24,235 nucleotides of DNA, from contig JBKHDI010000059.1 of the NCBI GenBank assembly GCA_046541415.1, positions 1 to 24,235 on the forward strand, in the 5' to 3' direction. The notes beneath the pieces were generated by a model, which had not been told where the DNA came from, did not search any database, and was given only the letters and a program-made list of their open reading frames with translations. Position 1 is the first letter of the stretch, and every line of letters begins with the position of its first letter. The stretch comes from CAZOVB01 sp046541415 (lineage in GTDB: Bacteria > Planctomycetota > Phycisphaerae > SM23-33). Below, in pieces: positions 22,986 to 24,235 of this stretch. Position numbers and translations under genes: made by a program.

Positions 22986-23183
22986 GGAATCAGCACCAGA
23001 GGGCGCTGTGTTGAGGAGGTGGACGCAGGCGCAGCCAATTGCGGCGCGGGACGGCCTGCAGAAGAAGCATTTCGCATTTCGCGTTCGGGGTGGCCGCTTC
23101 GGCCGATCTGGCCGGGGTCGCGTCTCCTGGAGTATCGGGGCAAGTTGAAAACCATTTCCGGTATCAGTTGAAGGAGAGAATCG
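22986..23183 (+). other. Long 5' leader of the PEP-CTERM gene
   Basis: About 198 nt of transcribed but apparently non-coding sequence lie between the predicted start and the ATG. A direct repeat GCATTTC-GCATTTC sits at about 23067-23080. I see no known riboswitch. A short frame from an ATG at 22978 (56 codons) begins inside the -10 box and is not credible. Together with the cassette promoter upstream, this accounts for the gene-free stretch 22808-23183. Confidence 0.45.
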
Positions 23184-24065
23184 ATGAGGTATCTGGACCA
23201 GAGGGCCATCCGGGCCTTGGGGATCGCTGCGCTTGTGCTGGCCGCTGTGGCGGCAGGCAACGCCCGCGCGGCGATCTACGAGGACACCGTGTTGGACGAC
23301 AACCCCATGTTGTATTGGCGATTGAACGAGACATCCGGGACTACGGCGGCCGACTCGTCGCTGTTTACCCGCAGCGGTGTCTACTCCGGCAGCGTTACAC
23401 TCGGCGCAGCCGGAATGCCCAACGGCGGCAACGCCGTCCAGTTCGCGGGCAACGACGGGCGGGTCACCGAGGAGGACGGCGAGAACTACCTGCTCGGCGA
23501 GACGAGCCTGGCGATCGAGATCTGGCTCAAGGCCGACGAGGTCGGTTCCGACCGCGGCATCCTCGGCGGGTCGACCACGGCCGGGGGCGATACCGTCCTC
23601 AGCATGCGGTACGACAGCAGCGGCTATCGCGGCGGGGGCAATGACGTGATCAAGATCGCCTTCTCGACCAACCAGGGCGTCCAGGAATACGAAAGCGCCT
23701 CCGGCGTCCAGAGCACCGAATGGCAGCACCTGGTGATCAACTGGGTCAGCGGCCAAGGCATCGAACTCTACGTCAACGGCGTGCTGGATGCCGGCACCGC
23801 CCATGGCGCCAACGTCGATGGCACCTACACCGAAGGCGACGTTGTCGGCGGGGCGTTGGTCGGCATCGACTCGCTCTTTTTGGGCGAATCGGTCAAGGGC
23901 GACGGCACATGGCTGGGCCTGATGGATGAGTTCGCGGTCTACGACGACCCGCTCAGCCCGGGGCAGATCCAGGAACATTACGGCAACGGAATTCCCGAAC
24001 CGGCCACCATGCTCCTGCTGACCGGCGGGGCCTTGGCCCTGCTGCCCAAACGCAGATCTGCCTGA
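23184..24065 (+). CDS. Secreted LamG-domain protein with PEP-CTERM sorting signal
   Basis: A 293-residue exported protein. The signal peptide covers about 1-30 (hydrophobic 11-24, likely cut after ARA). Residues about 40-260 are a LamG/concanavalin A-like lectin domain: LYWRLNETSGTTAADSS, AIEIWLKADE, EWQHLVINWVSGQGIELYVNG and MDEFAVYDDPLSPGQIQEHY are its usual phrases. The C-terminus has the PEP-CTERM signal: IPEPATM (270-276), a hydrophobic stretch and terminal KRRSA, recognised by exosortase (EpsH), which is not in this window. It is likely a cell-surface or biofilm-matrix protein with a sugar-binding domain. AAGGAGA at 23171-23177 gives a good ribosome site. A strong hairpin follows the gene. 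Confidence 0.93.
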   Translation: MRYLDQRAIRALGIAALVLAAVAAGNARAAIYEDTVLDDNPMLYWRLNETSGTTAADSSLFTRSGVYSGSVTLGAAGMPNGGNAVQFAGNDGRVTEEDGENYLLGETSLAIEIWLKADEVGSDRGILGGSTTAGGDTVLSMRYDSSGYRGGGNDVIKIAFSTNQGVQEYESASGVQSTEWQHLVINWVSGQGIELYVNGVLDAGTAHGANVDGTYTEGDVVGGALVGIDSLFLGESVKGDGTWLGLMDEFAVYDDPLSPGQIQEHYGNGIPEPATMLLLTGGALALLPKRRSA

Positions 24066-24089
24066 AAAAACCCCAGTTCTGCATAACCC

Positions 24090-24122
24090 ACGGGCGGCCA
24101 ACCAATCAGATCGGCCGCCCGT
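24090..24122 (+). terminator. Hairpin after the PEP-CTERM gene
   Basis: ACGGGCGGCC (24090-24099) pairs perfectly with GGCCGCCCGT (24113-24122) across a 13-base loop, 25 bases after the stop. No T-run follows, but the stem and position support a terminator. Confidence 0.65.
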
Positions 24123-24166
24123 CATCCTATCGCAACTGCGGTGCAGCCCCCAGACCCCGCAGCGCC

Positions 24167-24226
24167 GGGGTCAGGTACTTTTACGGACCCGAGGCCTTGC
24201 GAGGGTCGTAGAAAGTACCTGACCCC
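24167..24226. repeat. Long palindrome resembling a REP or RAYT-associated element
   Basis: GGGGTCAGGTACTTT (24167-24181) has an exact inverted copy AAAGTACCTGACCCC at 24212-24226. Inside it, TACGGACCC faces GGGTCGTA with a single bulge, so about 23 bases on each side can pair around a short loop. The GTACCTGACCCC word is familiar from palindromes near IS200-like/RAYT transposases. The window ends 9 bases later, so any transposase gene is out of view. Confidence 0.7.
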
Positions 24227-24235
24227 AAGCCCCCC

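Noticed and set aside
22953..24125. A 390-codon minus-strand frame opposite the PEP-CTERM gene
   Set aside because: The plus strand has a signal peptide, LamG domain, PEP-CTERM tail, ribosome site and promoter; the minus frame has none of these.

Overview
The window reads as chromosomal DNA from a GC-rich planctomycete-like bacterium, most plausibly of the Phycisphaerae type. This is inferred from several co-occurring traits: a type II secretion pseudopilin with the FTLIELLVVIAI leader, a LamG protein with a PEP-CTERM sorting tail, a fused AroD-AroE enzyme, a long GH130 glycosidase and a lipoprotein resembling the DUF3738/TIGR03435 family. No rRNA or other taxonomic marker is present, so the assignment is an inference. 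Several genes start with GTG, and promoters of the TTGACA/TATAAT type are recognisable.

Region 1 (1-6270) is a nitrogen-fixation operon read left to right: nifE, nifN, nifB (with a C-terminal NifX-like domain), a thioredoxin-fold [2Fe-2S] ferredoxin, nifV (homocitrate synthase) and a class I glutamine amidotransferase. Stop/start overlaps (ATGA, GTGA) and short gaps indicate co-transcription. Together these genes make and assemble the nitrogenase FeMo cofactor: NifB builds the [8Fe-9S-C] core, NifEN matures it and NifV supplies homocitrate. The structural genes nifHDK are presumably upstream, outside the window.

Region 2 (6271-8751) is a 636-nt non-coding stretch followed by a three-PAS sensor protein. 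The stretch holds a row of four hairpins and then an AT-rich block with helically phased TCAACA-type repeats. The sensor has a NarL-type kinase ATPase domain, but the usual phosphoacceptor His appears to be Gln.

Region 3 (8783-10889) holds the divergent housekeeping genes aroDE (minus) and rpiB (plus). Region 4 (10936-14530) holds a secreted protein with four copies of an unfamiliar TPWGxMYWWG repeat, a small two-helix membrane protein, an ExeA-like AAA ATPase and a convergent lipoprotein. Region 5 (14574-17510) is one large CheB-CheR-coiled coil-PAS-PAS protein with no kinase domain.

Region 6 (17848-21275) carries a GH130 enzyme, a pseudopilin and a family 2 glycosyltransferase, each with its own promoter. 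Region 7 (21359-22866) has a tRNA-Val(GAC) with an unusual C at position 33, followed by a two-gene cassette: a nucleotidyltransferase and a winged-helix protein with an overlapping start and an operator-like promoter. The cassette looks like an uncharacterised toxin-antitoxin or defence module with reversed gene order and is the best candidate for an undescribed system. Region 8 (22952-24235) has a PEP-CTERM LamG protein with a long leader and, at the window edge, a long palindrome resembling REP elements mobilised by RAYT/IS200-like transposases.
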